From positions 1 through 23,635 of the forward strand of contig CAYPYG010000039.1 of assembly GCA_964415175.1 (NCBI GenBank): 23,635 nt of DNA, read 5' to 3'. Both the position numbers and the translations under genes were made by a program. The stretch comes from UBA2231 sp964415175 (GTDB taxonomy: Bacteria > Elusimicrobiota > Elusimicrobia > Elusimicrobiales > UBA9959). The notes under the pieces were generated by a model. The model did no database searches. It was not told the DNA's origin and worked only from the letters and a program-made list of their open reading frames with translations. This document shows, one piece after another, positions 1 to 8,376 of this stretch; the first letter of the stretch is position 1; every line of letters starts with the position of its first letter.

Positions 1-235
1 GTGATGGCCTGTCAGACCTCTGTAACAGTGAGTATAATAAAACCTGGTTATACAAAGTTTTTTCTCCGAGCGAGAGAGGGTACCGCCTCTGGCGGACGGG
101 CATGATTGTCTGAGGCCTAGCGCGCTATGCGCGCAGGCCGAGTTCGTGCCCGGCCGAACGAGCGAAGGGTGGGTCCGGAAAAACTGAACCGTGACGAGCG
201 TGTGTCCCCGTGGGAAGCCAGGGGCAGCCGATTAT
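1..235. other. Non-coding left edge downstream of dprA
   Basis: No convincing gene lies here. The segment follows the dprA stop codon. On the minus strand a short imperfect stem (206-224, CCCC/GGGG ends) has no T-tract, so it is a poor terminator. Positions 56-185 form a long interrupted palindrome, listed separately. Positions 1-55 are AT-rich and contain TATACT-like and TATAAT-like hexamers on the two strands, but I found no well-spaced -35 box, so I do not call a promoter. I saw no tRNA cloverleaf. Confidence 0.6.
56..185. repeat. Extragenic palindromic element 1
   Basis: An interrupted palindrome centred on TAT at 126-128. GCGCGC (120-125) pairs with GCGCGC (129-134), GGCCT (114-118) with AGGCC (135-139), CGGGCA with TGCCCG further out, and AGTTTTT near 56 with AAAAACT ending at 185. 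The arms differ in length and are mismatched between these blocks. The 14-base core CGCGCTATGCGCGC (121-134) recurs exactly at 13854-13867 in element 2, which suggests a dispersed family. It lies just after dprA, where it could also act in 3' end formation. The palindrome is seen; mobility or function is inferred. Confidence 0.6.
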
Positions 236-1363
236 TTACGACTGGGGGAAGTACTTGCCGGCGGACTGGAGGATGTAGCCGAGGGCTTCGAGTTCGAAGA
301 TGGCGGCCGCGGCGCGGGGCACGGTCCAGCCCAGCCGCTCCACCAGCGCGTCCGCCGTCAGGCCGGAGTCCTTCTCCGCGGAGATCAGGGAGAAGAGCTC
401 CCCCGCGTCGCCTTCTGGACCTTTGCGCGCCTTGCGCGCGGCCCGTCGGCGGGCGGCTTTGAGGCCGTCCTGCACTTCGGGCGGAAGGGCGGCGATGATA
501 TCGGCCGCGCCTTCGGCGGGGGCCGCGCCGTCCTTTAAGAGTTTATTGGGACCGCGGCTCATGTCGGAATCGGCCGGTCCGGGCAGGGCCAGCACCTCGC
601 GCCCGTACTCCAGCGCGAAGCGGGCGGTTATCAGGGCTCCGGAAGCGAATCCGCCCTCTATGACGACGGTGGCCAGCGAGAGGCCGGCTATTATCCGGTT
701 GCGCCGCGGAAAATGGGCCGGCATGGGTCCGGAGCCGAGCGGCAGCTCGCTCATCACCGCGCCGCCGGTCTCCAGCACGCTTTCCATCAGCCGGCGGTTC
801 TCCTTGGGATAGCAGGAATCGAGGCCCGTGCCGACCACGGCCCAGGTGGGCTTGCCCGCCTTCACGGCGGCCTCGTGGCAGATGGTATCGATCCCGCGGG
901 CCAGGCCGCTGACCACCGTGGCGCCGGCTCCGGTCAGGTCCGCTGCGATGCGGGCCGCCATACGGCGGCCGTAAGGCGTGGGCAGGCGGGTACCTACCAT
1001 GCCGACCGGCGCGCCGCCTTTGAGCTCTCCCCTCATGTAAAGGACCAGGGGCCTGTCGGGGAGGTCGCGCAGCGCCGCGGGATACTCCGGCGTGCCATCG
1101 AAAACGACGGTTATTCCCAGCGAAGAACAGCGGGAGAGTTCTTTTTCGGGATCGTGGGCCGCGGCTTCGCGCAGCGCGCGCTGGGCGCCCGTGAAGGTCA
1201 GCCCCCCTTCCGCCGCCAGGTCCCCGGGCGCGACCCTGAGAGCTTCCCGGGCGCTGCCGTAAAGCTCTATGAGCCGCAGCGCCCAGTCGCCTTTCAGGCA
1301 GGCCGCGGCGTTGAGCCGCAGCCTGGCCGCTTTCTCGGCGTCGGTAATGGTCTCAGCGCTCAC
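236..1363 (-). CDS. dprA: DNA processing protein DprA
   Basis: DprA binds incoming single-stranded DNA during natural transformation and loads RecA onto it in the cytoplasm. The 375-residue product has the full family layout. An N-terminal helical part (about 1-100) is followed by the Rossmann-type DprA domain with VGTRLPTPYG (123-132), GLARGID (153-159), FPRRNRIIAGLS (218-229), SGALITA (241-247) and NKLLKDGA (273-280). A C-terminal winged-helix segment ends the protein. The start is GTG at 1361-1363, behind an AAGG-rich stretch and 15 nt after the LysM gene stop. It is the last gene of a comM-LysM-dprA run. The assignment is secure. No topA follows in the window, although dprA-topA is a common neighbour pair elsewhere. 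Confidence 0.95.
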   Translation of the reverse strand: MSAETITDAEKAARLRLNAAACLKGDWALRLIELYGSAREALRVAPGDLAAEGGLTFTGAQRALREAAAHDPEKELSRCSSLGITVVFDGTPEYPAALRDLPDRPLVLYMRGELKGGAPVGMVGTRLPTPYGRRMAARIAADLTGAGATVVSGLARGIDTICHEAAVKAGKPTWAVVGTGLDSCYPKENRRLMESVLETGGAVMSELPLGSGPMPAHFPRRNRIIAGLSLATVVIEGGFASGALITARFALEYGREVLALPGPADSDMSRGPNKLLKDGAAPAEGAADIIAALPPEVQDGLKAARRRAARKARKGPEGDAGELFSLISAEKDSGLTADALVERLGWTVPRAAAAIFELEALGYILQSAGKYFPQS

Positions 1364-1378
1364 CGCCCCCCCTTACGC

Positions 1379-2173
1379 TCACTTTTTCTTTACGGAGAGG
1401 CCTTTGTGCACCGGACTGCTGGCGTCCAGCACGCGCGCCTCCAGTTCCCGGCCGCCCGAAGAGAGCACCTCGAGCAGCGCGACGCGCTGTATCTCGATGC
1501 CGATCACCTTGCCGTCCTTGCTGACGGTGGAGCCCACTTTGTAGACCTCGAGATAATCGCCGGCCTTGCACATAATGCCGGAGCGCATGCGGACGGAGAC
1601 GGTCTCTCCGGTGAAGGGAAGGGCGTTCCCGTCGGGATCCTCCATGCCGGTCACGAGACCGTCCTCGCGCCAGTCGGGAGCGGCCAGTTTGGTCTGCACG
1701 AAGGAGTTCCATTCCTTCTGATCCTCCGGCATCTCCTCCGAAAGGTCCGGCAGCTTCTGATAGGAGCCGAGGCCCTGCGAAAGAGCGGCGGCCGGGGGAG
1801 CGGCGGGGGCCCGGCGCGGGAGTTCTTCTTCGGCGGCCATCGGCGGCGCCAGCAGCTCCTCCACCTTCTCGGGTTCCGCCGGCGGTTCGGGTTTCGCGGC
1901 CTTTATCTCTTCGGTAAGGCCGGGGATGAGCAGTTCCCACTGCGGCAGTATGAGGTCCGGGTCGGCGACAAGGGTCAGATTAGCCGTGAATATCTTCCCC
2001 CACTTGAACGGATCGGCGTAGTACTTCTCGGCCAGGCCCCAGAGGGTGTCGCCCTCCGCCACCTGATGCCGCTTGGTGACTTTCAGCACGCCGGCCCCCT
2101 CGGGGGCCGCCGTCTGCGCCGCGGCGCGGACCGGCGCAAACGCCAGCAGCGCGGATAAGAATACAGTCTTCAT
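1379..2173 (-). CDS. Secreted LysM-domain protein
   Basis: A 264-residue exported protein of unknown specific role, likely bound to peptidoglycan. Residues 1-20 look like a Sec signal peptide ending near AAAQ. A single LysM domain follows (about 35-84, with HQVAEGDTLWGLAEKYY and a closing LLIP). Then comes a Pro/Ala/Glu-rich linker (about 90-145) and a C-terminal region (about 160-264) that looks beta-rich and resembles no family I can name. The ATG at 2171-2173 is set by a strong GGAGG five bases upstream. It sits between comM and dprA with gaps of 24 and 15 nt, so the three genes are probably co-transcribed. LysM is known to bind N-acetylglucosamine-containing glycans. A link to DNA uptake is only suggested by position. 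Confidence 0.8.
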   Translation of the reverse strand: MKTVFLSALLAFAPVRAAAQTAAPEGAGVLKVTKRHQVAEGDTLWGLAEKYYADPFKWGKIFTANLTLVADPDLILPQWELLIPGLTEEIKAAKPEPPAEPEKVEELLAPPMAAEEELPRRAPAAPPAAALSQGLGSYQKLPDLSEEMPEDQKEWNSFVQTKLAAPDWREDGLVTGMEDPDGNALPFTGETVSVRMRSGIMCKAGDYLEVYKVGSTVSKDGKVIGIEIQRVALLEVLSSGGRELEARVLDASSPVHKGLSVKKK

Positions 2174-2197
2174 CTTTTCCTCCGGACCGTCTCGTTT

Positions 2198-3727
2198 TTA
2201 AACCGTTTCCGCCGCCCTGTCGAGCGAGCGGTACTGCACCGCTTCCATCACGTGCTCTTTCCTGATGTCGGCCTCGCCGGCCAGGTCCGCTATGGTCCTG
2301 GCCACGCGCATTATCTTGTCCAGGCTGCGCGCCGAAAACCCCAGCCTGTTCATAGCCTTCTCCAGCAGCTCCGAAGCGCCCGCCGGCAGCCTGCAATGCT
2401 CGCGTATCTGCCGCACGGTCATCAGCGCGTTGGGGACGGCCCGCCCGTCGCCGGACCGGGCGCGCTGCCGGCGCGCCGCCTCCAGCACGCGCTCTCTCAC
2501 CGCCGACGACGGCTCGCCCGAAGGCAGGGCGGACCAGTCCGCGTATTTAAGGGCCGACAGCTGCACATGCAGGTCTATGCGGTCCAGCACCGGGCCCGAG
2601 ACGCGCGCCCTGTACTTCTGCACCTGCAGCGGCGTACAGGAGCATTGCCGCGACGGGTGGCCGAGATAGCCGCAGGGGCAGGGGTTCATCGCGGCCACCA
2701 GCGCGAAACGCGCCGGGAAAGAGACGCTGTCCCTGACCCTCGAAACGGTAACGCGGCGGGATTCGAGTGGCTCCCGCAGCGCCTCTATCGACGCCCTGGA
2801 GAACTCGGGGAACTCGTCGAGGAAAAGGACCCCGTTGTGAGCCAGCGACACCTCGCCCGGCCTGGGGACCGAGCCTCCCCCTATCAGGGCGGCGTCGGAG
2901 ATGCTGTGATGCGGCTCCCTGAAAGGCCGTTCGCGGACCAGGCGCGCGCGGGGCAGCAGCCCGCAGACGGAATAGATCTTGGTGGTCTCCAGGGCCTGCT
3001 CTTCGGTGAGCGGCGGCAGTATCGAGGAAAAGCGTCTGGCCAGCATGCTCTTGCCCGACCCGGGCGGACCGACCATTATCACGTTGTGAAAGCCGGCCGC
3101 CGCGATCTCCAGCGCGCGCTTGGCGAAGGCCTGGCTTTTGACCTCGGCCATGTCGCCGGCGGAGGGGACGTCCCCCGCGGGCGTCCCAGGCGAACAGGCC
3201 GGCAGCGCCGCCTTGCCCGCCAGCCAGCCGGCGGCTTCCCCGAGGCTGGCGGCCGAGAACGCCGTCAGGCCGGACAACGAGGCCTCCGCGGCGTTGGCGG
3301 CCGGTACCACCACCGGACCGGAATAGCCGGAGGCTTTGAGCCCGAGCAGCATCGGCAGCACTCCGACGACCGGCTTGAGCGCGCCGTCCAGCGCCAGTTC
3401 GCCGAGAAAGAAAGCGCCGGCCGCCTTTTCGTCCCGCCCCTCCAGCGCCTCGGCGGCGGCCAGCATGCCCAGGGCTATGGGAAGATCGAAGTGGGTGCCG
3501 GCTTTGCGTATCTCGGCCGGTGCCAGGTTGACGGTGACGCGGCGCGAGGGCAGTTCGAAACCCGAATTGCGTATGGCGGCGACCACCCGGTCCTTGGATT
3601 CCTTTACCGCGGCGTCGGGGAGCCCGACCACGGCATAGGAGGGCAGCCCGGGGGAGATGTCCACCTCCACCCCCACGGCGTAGCCGTCTATGCCCCTGAG
3701 CCCCAGGCTGTTGAGTTTCGCCAGCAT
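2198..3727 (-). CDS. comM: ComM-type AAA+ ATPase (YifB/Mg-chelatase-like)
   Basis: ComM is a hexameric helicase that promotes branch migration while transformed DNA is integrated. The 509-residue length is typical. Visible parts are the N-terminal ChlI-like domain (GLPDAAVKESKDRV at 35-48, NLAPAEIRK at 67-75), Walker A GPPGSGKS (220-227), a Walker B with FLDEFPEF, the cysteine-rich segment NPCPCGYLGHPSRQCSC, and the C-terminal ComM domain including SARSLDKI. The ATG at 3725-3727 gives the family's canonical N-terminus, although its ribosome binding site is weak. A GC-rich hairpin separates it from the upstream CsgG gene. Pairing with dprA two genes on supports a role in transformation. Confidence in the family is high; natural competence itself is inferred. 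Confidence 0.94.
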   Translation of the reverse strand: MLAKLNSLGLRGIDGYAVGVEVDISPGLPSYAVVGLPDAAVKESKDRVVAAIRNSGFELPSRRVTVNLAPAEIRKAGTHFDLPIALGMLAAAEALEGRDEKAAGAFFLGELALDGALKPVVGVLPMLLGLKASGYSGPVVVPAANAAEASLSGLTAFSAASLGEAAGWLAGKAALPACSPGTPAGDVPSAGDMAEVKSQAFAKRALEIAAAGFHNVIMVGPPGSGKSMLARRFSSILPPLTEEQALETTKIYSVCGLLPRARLVRERPFREPHHSISDAALIGGGSVPRPGEVSLAHNGVLFLDEFPEFSRASIEALREPLESRRVTVSRVRDSVSFPARFALVAAMNPCPCGYLGHPSRQCSCTPLQVQKYRARVSGPVLDRIDLHVQLSALKYADWSALPSGEPSSAVRERVLEAARRQRARSGDGRAVPNALMTVRQIREHCRLPAGASELLEKAMNRLGFSARSLDKIMRVARTIADLAGEADIRKEHVMEAVQYRSLDRAAETV

Positions 3728-3761
3728 ATGTTACCGTCGCGGCCGGATCCCCGCGGCCGCC

Positions 3762-3788
3762 GCGGCGCCGCGGGAAAGGCGGCGCCGC
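3762..3788 (-). terminator. GC-rich hairpin between csgG-like gene and comM
   Basis: Two copies of the self-complementary GCGGCGCCGC (3762-3771 and 3779-3788) flank GGGAAAG and can pair into a very stable stem. On the minus strand it follows the CsgG stop and precedes comM. There is no T-run, so it may only weaken read-through, or shape the messenger end. Confidence 0.4.
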
Positions 3789-3801
3789 GAGGGACAGGTC
3801 C

Positions 3802-4734
3802 TTATTTGGCCAGCCGGCAGATATCCCCGCCCTTCGGGGAAGCCGAGCCGCGCTTGACCAGCTTCGCCACCGAGCAGTCCCCGGACTCGCCGCACCAGCG
3901 GTCTATCTCCACGTCGCCCAGGTAGGTCTCCCTGTGGCCTATGACGAGGTTGGAGCGCGGATCGCGTATCTCGGCGCCCTGGCTGAAGCAGGAGAGGACC
4001 ATGCCGGTCTTCATGCCCGACTCCTGGCCGGCGTTGAGGTAGATGTCCTGGTCGTAGGCGTCGGCTATGCGGCAGGACCAGGGCTTGGCGTTCATCTGGT
4101 TGGCGATATTGTCGACGAACTTCACGATCGCGCCGCGCAGGGCCTCGCCCTCGAGCGTCTCGTCGTAGCCGCCCTTGGTGCCCATCCCCAAGAAACTGCC
4201 CGACTTGGACTTGGCCTGGCCCTTGCCCGAATCGGCCATCAAGACCTGTCCGCTCTGCACGTCGATGAGCCGTATGTCCACGGTGACGTCGGCCACCTGC
4301 TGCTTGGTCTGCCGGATAAGATAGTCGGAACCCTGCTTGTTGACGCCGAACTGCGAGACGGCGCCGACGACTATCGCCTCCAGGCCCATGATGCGGCCCA
4401 GCTGGACGGCGGTCTGCGGGTCCACGGTGCCCTGCGACTGCATCTTCTGCTCCTCCATGATCCTGGTCATCCGGTCGCGCTCGACCACGATGAACTTGCC
4501 CGACTTGACCAGTTCGGTTATGAGTATGTCCGAAGCCGCGCCGCCGAGGCGGCCCTGGCCGTAGGCCGACTTGTTCTCGAACTCCACCACGCCTATGCGG
4601 CGCTTGGGCCCGGTATACTTCGACTTGACCTTTTCCGTCTCCTTCACCGTCAGCGCATGGTCCATCTTCACGGACCGCGACGGCGCGCAGGCCGCGGCCA
4701 GCAGCAGCGGCGCTATCATCCAGAGTTTCTTCAT
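3802..4734 (-). CDS. CsgG-family outer-membrane lipoprotein
   Basis: A 310-residue lipoprotein of the CsgG/HfaB family, whose members form outer-membrane pores or assembly factors in the periplasm. The signal peptide ends at an LLAAAC lipobox with Cys16. The CsgG core follows: RRIGVVEFENKSAY, then a segment on releasing or sensing (SDILITELVKSGKFIVVERDRM) and GLEAIVVGAVSQFG, all typical. A C-terminal extension of about 90 residues carries cysteines (for example WSCRI, RWCGESGDC, GDICRL) that could form disulfides. AGGAGG lies just before the ATG. It is the last of three consecutive lipoprotein genes, 40 nt after a GNA1162-like gene, an arrangement known for CsgG/DUF799-type clusters. True curli secretion is not implied because no CsgA, B, E or F is present. 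Confidence 0.88.
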   Translation of the reverse strand: MKKLWMIAPLLLAAACAPSRSVKMDHALTVKETEKVKSKYTGPKRRIGVVEFENKSAYGQGRLGGAASDILITELVKSGKFIVVERDRMTRIMEEQKMQSQGTVDPQTAVQLGRIMGLEAIVVGAVSQFGVNKQGSDYLIRQTKQQVADVTVDIRLIDVQSGQVLMADSGKGQAKSKSGSFLGMGTKGGYDETLEGEALRGAIVKFVDNIANQMNAKPWSCRIADAYDQDIYLNAGQESGMKTGMVLSCFSQGAEIRDPRSNLVIGHRETYLGDVEIDRWCGESGDCSVAKLVKRGSASPKGGDICRLAK

Positions 4735-4774
4735 GATACCTCCTGTTCCCGAACTACCGCTAAGAACCGGGCTC

Positions 4775-5377
4775 TCACCTGGCCGGCAGGCCGGCCGCCG
4801 CGTCGGCGACCGCCTTTTCCGCTTCCTTCGCCAGCGGGGACTTGAGCATGTTCTGAACCAGTTTCACGGCCATCTGCTCCACGAAGGCCTTCTTCGCCTC
4901 GTCCCTGTCGAGATAGACCTTTATGTCGCGGCCCGTGCCTTCTCCCTCGTAAAGGACCTCGCCGGTGGCCGCCGAGACCAGTTTCAGGCGCAGTTTGACG
5001 CTCTTCCTTACCACGAAACCCAGGTTCTGGAAAGTGAAGTCCTCAATGGTCCCGTAACAGAGCAGCCCCGAACCGACCGCGCGGCCTATGATCTCCGGCG
5101 TGGCCGAGGCCATCTGGCCCGCGTCGGTTATCCCTATTCCCTTCAGCCCTTCCAGGACCGGCTCCCCTTGTATCAGGGAATAGCCCTTGGCGGCGATCCT
5201 CCCGGCGGCCAGCTTGTAGAGATAATCCTCGGCCGACAGGTCCACGCTCTCGTTCTCGAAAGGCAGCAGCGCCACCGGTTCCGCCGGCGGAGCGAAGCCG
5301 GGGGCGACGAAATAGGCCTGCTTCACGGCGCAGGCCGCGGAGAAAAGCGCGGCGACCAGGAGGATCCTTGCCCTCAT
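4775..5377 (-). CDS. GNA1162/DUF799-like lipoprotein
   Basis: A 200-residue putative lipoprotein. A short signal (1-15) leads to Cys16 in FSAAC, a slightly atypical lipobox. The mature part opens with PVALLPFENESVDLSAEDYL, followed by IIGRAVGSGLLCYGTIEDF and a strand-rich segment, LRLKLVSAATGEVLYEGEG. This pattern of a small alpha/beta domain that senses nothing obvious but recurs beside CsgG fits the DUF799 (neisserial GNA1162-like) family. Its ATG overlaps the upstream stop codon as ATGA at 5374-5377, so translation is likely coupled to the LPP20-like gene. The family call is by pattern and context. The biochemical function is unknown. Confidence 0.7.
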   Translation of the reverse strand: MRARILLVAALFSAACAVKQAYFVAPGFAPPAEPVALLPFENESVDLSAEDYLYKLAAGRIAAKGYSLIQGEPVLEGLKGIGITDAGQMASATPEIIGRAVGSGLLCYGTIEDFTFQNLGFVVRKSVKLRLKLVSAATGEVLYEGEGTGRDIKVYLDRDEAKKAFVEQMAVKLVQNMLKSPLAKEAEKAVADAAAGLPAR

Positions 5378-6429
5378 CTGACGTATCTGAAAGCGACCTC
5401 TCCGGCGTCTATGCCGTCTATGACCAGCACCGGCCCGGCGGCGCGCAGAACGGCGCTGGCGAACTCTTCGGGGCTCGCCCCGTCGGAGTATACGGACAGT
5501 TCGGCCTCGCCGGCGCCGTACGAGACGACCTTGACGCCGCTCACCGAGGAGATCCTCTCCACGGCCGAGACCAGCGAGGAGACGGACTCTATCCCGGGCG
5601 CGTCGTAAAGCCTGAGAGTGAACCTCTTGTTCTCGGTCCTCAGCGACGGGCCCAGCCTGGCCGCCAGTTCCCGTCCCAGGGAGGCTCCGGCCTCGGCCAG
5701 GGCCTTCCCCGCCGCCGCGTCCCCGTCCGGGCCCATACCCGCGGCGGAGACCGCCAATTCGCCGAGCCCCGCCCCCCCGCGGGCGTCGAAGACCGCGGCG
5801 GAAACGTCGACGGAGGACTGCGAGAGCCCGCCGCCGACGGCGGCTTCGAGCGGGCGCACGGAAAAGACCACGCTGACCGCGGCCCGCGCGCCCGACGCGG
5901 CCGCGCGGCCGGTGAGGGCCGCGGCGTCCTCGCCCGCCGGGGCCGCGACGAACGAGGCGCCCAGCGCGGAGAACAGCGCGTTCCTGAAAGCCGCTTCGCC
6001 GCGGCCCCCGGAGTCCCCTTTGACGGAGAGGAGGAGGCGGGGGCCGGAGGCGGAAGGAGCGGACGGCGCCGCGGCCTGGCGGACGCGGTCCATGTAGACC
6101 CAGACCCTGGCCTTCAGGGAAAGGGACCCTTCCACCAGTTTTTCGGAGAGCACTTTGCTTTTCCGGATATGGAACGACTGGCGCGCGAGCACGGCTTCGG
6201 CGGCGGCCGGGTCGCCGGAGAAAAGCGCCGCCGCCTTGCGCAGCGCGGCCCTCTCCGCGGCGGCAAGCGCCGGGGCCCTGGCCGCGGCCGGGTCCTTGCC
6301 GGCGGTTTCGGCGTAGCCTTCGGCCTCTATAGGCTCCAGCGCCGCGGACATGGCGGACTTGCCGGGACCCGCGCAGGCGGTCAGCGCGGCCGCCGAGGCC
6401 AGCGCCGCCAGGATCAGGATTCTTCTCAT
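5374..6429 (-). CDS. LPP20/FlgT-N-like lipoprotein
   Basis: A 351-residue lipoprotein with a clear LTAC lipobox (Cys19). The first mature region has an alanine-rich helix and then SFHIRKSKVLSEKLVEGSLS and KARVWVYMDRV. This is the helix-plus-strands pattern of LPP20 and FlgT N-terminal domains. The middle is Ala/Gly-rich. The end (about 265-351, KRFTLRLYDAPGIESVSSLV onwards) resembles the small domain with a GV.VVS...AELSVYS core that often closes such proteins. I start at the ATG at 6427-6429 because it gives a clean signal peptide and has GGAGGG nine bases upstream. The same frame stays open far upstream, but only as an antisense-like artefact of high GC overlapping the kinase gene. It starts 5 nt after the kinase stop and overlaps the next gene by 4 nt. 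Confidence 0.72.
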   Translation of the reverse strand: MRRILILAALASAAALTACAGPGKSAMSAALEPIEAEGYAETAGKDPAAARAPALAAAERAALRKAAALFSGDPAAAEAVLARQSFHIRKSKVLSEKLVEGSLSLKARVWVYMDRVRQAAAPSAPSASGPRLLLSVKGDSGGRGEAAFRNALFSALGASFVAAPAGEDAAALTGRAAASGARAAVSVVFSVRPLEAAVGGGLSQSSVDVSAAVFDARGGAGLGELAVSAAGMGPDGDAAAGKALAEAGASLGRELAARLGPSLRTENKRFTLRLYDAPGIESVSSLVSAVERISSVSGVKVVSYGAGEAELSVYSDGASPEEFASAVLRAAGPVLVIDGIDAGEVAFRYVR

Positions 6430-6434
6430 GTGTT

Positions 6435-8363
6435 TCAGCCCTCCTCTCCGAACTGCGTCTTTTCCTTGTGGACCGGCAGCGCGAAATTGAACCTGGCGCC
6501 GGAACCCTGCGGCGACTCCAGCCAGATGCGGCCGCCGTGCTTCTCTATGACCGACCGCGAGATGGACAGACCGAGACCGGTGCCCGGGACCTGGTTCACG
6601 CTGCTCTTGCCGCGGTAGAACTTCTCGAAGACGAGCTTGCGCTCCTCCTCCGGTATGCCGGGGCCGTCGTCCTCCACCGAGATGACCACCACCTCGCCCT
6701 TGTCCTGGCCCGTGATCCTGACGGTGCAGCCGCGGCGCGAGAACTTTATCGCGTTGATCAGGAGGTTGTCTATGACCTGCGTTATCCAGCGGCTGTCGGC
6801 GTAAACGTCGGGCAGCTTCTTCTCCAGCCTGGACTCTATCTCTATCTCCTTCTCGCGGGCCTTGAGCAGCATATTGCTCACCGAGCGCGAGACCAGTTCC
6901 CGGATGTTCACCGGCTGGAACTCCATCTCCACCTTGCCGTTGAGGCGCGAGAAGTCCAGGAGGTTGGAGATCAGGTGGGCCAGCCGGTTGGCCGACTGGT
7001 CCACGACGGAGAGGAAATTGGACTGCTGCTCGTTGAGCGGGCCCACCTCGCCGCTCAGTATGACGGAAACGAACCCCTTGATGGTGGTGAGCGGCGTCTT
7101 GAGCTCGTGGCTCACCGTGGCCAGGAACTCGTCCTTCAGTTTGTTGAGCTGCGTAAGCTCCTGCGCGGTGCGCGTGGCGTTCTCGTAGAGCGTGGTCATC
7201 TCTATTATCATGGCCAGTTCGTCGGCGATGATCGTCAGGAACTCCAGCTGGTCGGGGGTGAAGAAGTCCGGCCTCAGACTGCCGACGCGCAGCACCCCGA
7301 TGACGCGCTCCCCGAGCACGATCGGGACCACCATAAGGGAGCGGATGGTCCAGAGCTTCGCGTGGGTCCCGGCGATCTCGGGAGAGTTCAGCGCGTCCGG
7401 GCTCATGAAAGGCCGCCGGTTCACGAAGGCCCTTACCGCGGCCGAGGAGGTGTTGGTTATCGGCATGCTGTAGTGCAGCCTTTCCTCGTCGGGAACGCCG
7501 TAGGAGCCGGGATGCACCACCAGTTCGTTGCGCGAATCGTCGTAGAGCAGGGCGGCGGCCACGTCGGCCTCGGCGATCTTGGCGACTATATTGAGCACGG
7601 CGGAGCAGCCCATGCTCATGTCCTTCTCCACGCCGGTCGCCTTGGTGACGACCTCGTAAAGGGCCTTGCGTTCTTTGGCCCGCTGTATCAGGCGCGAGCC
7701 CGCCGCGTCCAGTTCCTGAAGGACGGCCGAGAGTTCGCTCCGCAGCTGCTCGGTATCCTTTTTCAGGGCGAAGTTCTTCTCGGCAAGGCGCCAGACGGAG
7801 TTGAGGTAGGGCATCAGGAAACGCAGATAAGGGATGGCCGCTTCCACTTTCTCCGGCACCGGGTGGGCGAAGACCACGATCCGCCGGTAACCGCCGTGGG
7901 AAGGCATGAAAGGACAGAGCAGGGCGCCGCCCATGCCGGAGAACAGCTCTCCCGGCGGCGGCTCGAGCGGGACCTGCAGCAGGAACTCCCCCTCGTTGAC
8001 GCAGCGGTCGAGCGGCTCCCAGGCGAAGACCGCGCCGGCGGACTGGTCGCCTCGCTGCTCGCTGTAGAGCCCCGCCACGCGCCAGCCGGAGCCGGAGCGT
8101 TCGAAGGCGGCTATGGAACCGCCCGCGAAAAGAGCGTGCAGCTTGATGAAGTAGTACTCGGCGATGTCGAGATAATGCTCCAGCGAATCGGGGACCGAGG
8201 AATGCTCCAGCGACTCGCGCGCGAACTCGGAGAAGCCGGAGAGTTCTTTCTCCGCCCGGCGCAGGCGCCTCTCGGCCGGCAGCAGGCAGCGGAACTTGAT
8301 ATACCACCAGGCGGCGAAAGCCAGTACCGCGCCGATGGTCAATGAGGCGATAAGGTCGTGCAT
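6435..8363 (-). CDS. Membrane-anchored GAF sensor histidine kinase
   Basis: A 642-residue two-component sensor kinase. One N-terminal membrane segment (about 4-21) puts the rest in the cytoplasm. A coiled region and a possible degenerate sensor domain (about 60-190) precede another coiled stretch (190-235) and a GAF domain (about 235-385, with MVVPIVLGERVIGVLRVGS). The kinase core is complete: H-box VSHELKTPLT with His419, N-box around NLLINAIKFS (533-542), DDGPGIP (565-571) and GTGLGLS (594-600). No response regulator is encoded in the window, so it is an orphan here. It begins 13 nt after the DnaA-like ATPase gene and ends 5 nt before the LPP20-like gene. This suggests shared expression and possibly a shared process. 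What it senses cannot be read from the sequence. Confidence 0.92.
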   Translation of the reverse strand: MHDLIASLTIGAVLAFAAWWYIKFRCLLPAERRLRRAEKELSGFSEFARESLEHSSVPDSLEHYLDIAEYYFIKLHALFAGGSIAAFERSGSGWRVAGLYSEQRGDQSAGAVFAWEPLDRCVNEGEFLLQVPLEPPPGELFSGMGGALLCPFMPSHGGYRRIVVFAHPVPEKVEAAIPYLRFLMPYLNSVWRLAEKNFALKKDTEQLRSELSAVLQELDAAGSRLIQRAKERKALYEVVTKATGVEKDMSMGCSAVLNIVAKIAEADVAAALLYDDSRNELVVHPGSYGVPDEERLHYSMPITNTSSAAVRAFVNRRPFMSPDALNSPEIAGTHAKLWTIRSLMVVPIVLGERVIGVLRVGSLRPDFFTPDQLEFLTIIADELAMIIEMTTLYENATRTAQELTQLNKLKDEFLATVSHELKTPLTTIKGFVSVILSGEVGPLNEQQSNFLSVVDQSANRLAHLISNLLDFSRLNGKVEMEFQPVNIRELVSRSVSNMLLKAREKEIEIESRLEKKLPDVYADSRWITQVIDNLLINAIKFSRRGCTVRITGQDKGEVVVISVEDDGPGIPEEERKLVFEKFYRGKSSVNQVPGTGLGLSISRSVIEKHGGRIWLESPQGSGARFNFALPVHKEKTQFGEEG

Positions 8364-8376
8364 GTGTACGCCGGCC

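Noticed and set aside
1..103. Open plus-strand frame at the left edge, possibly the end of a gene
   Set aside because: About 34 codons with no motif, running into the palindromic element; no support beyond absence of stops.
2252..3925. Plus-strand frame of over 550 codons opposite comM
   Set aside because: Same antisense GC artefact; Arg/Gly/His-rich with no domains.
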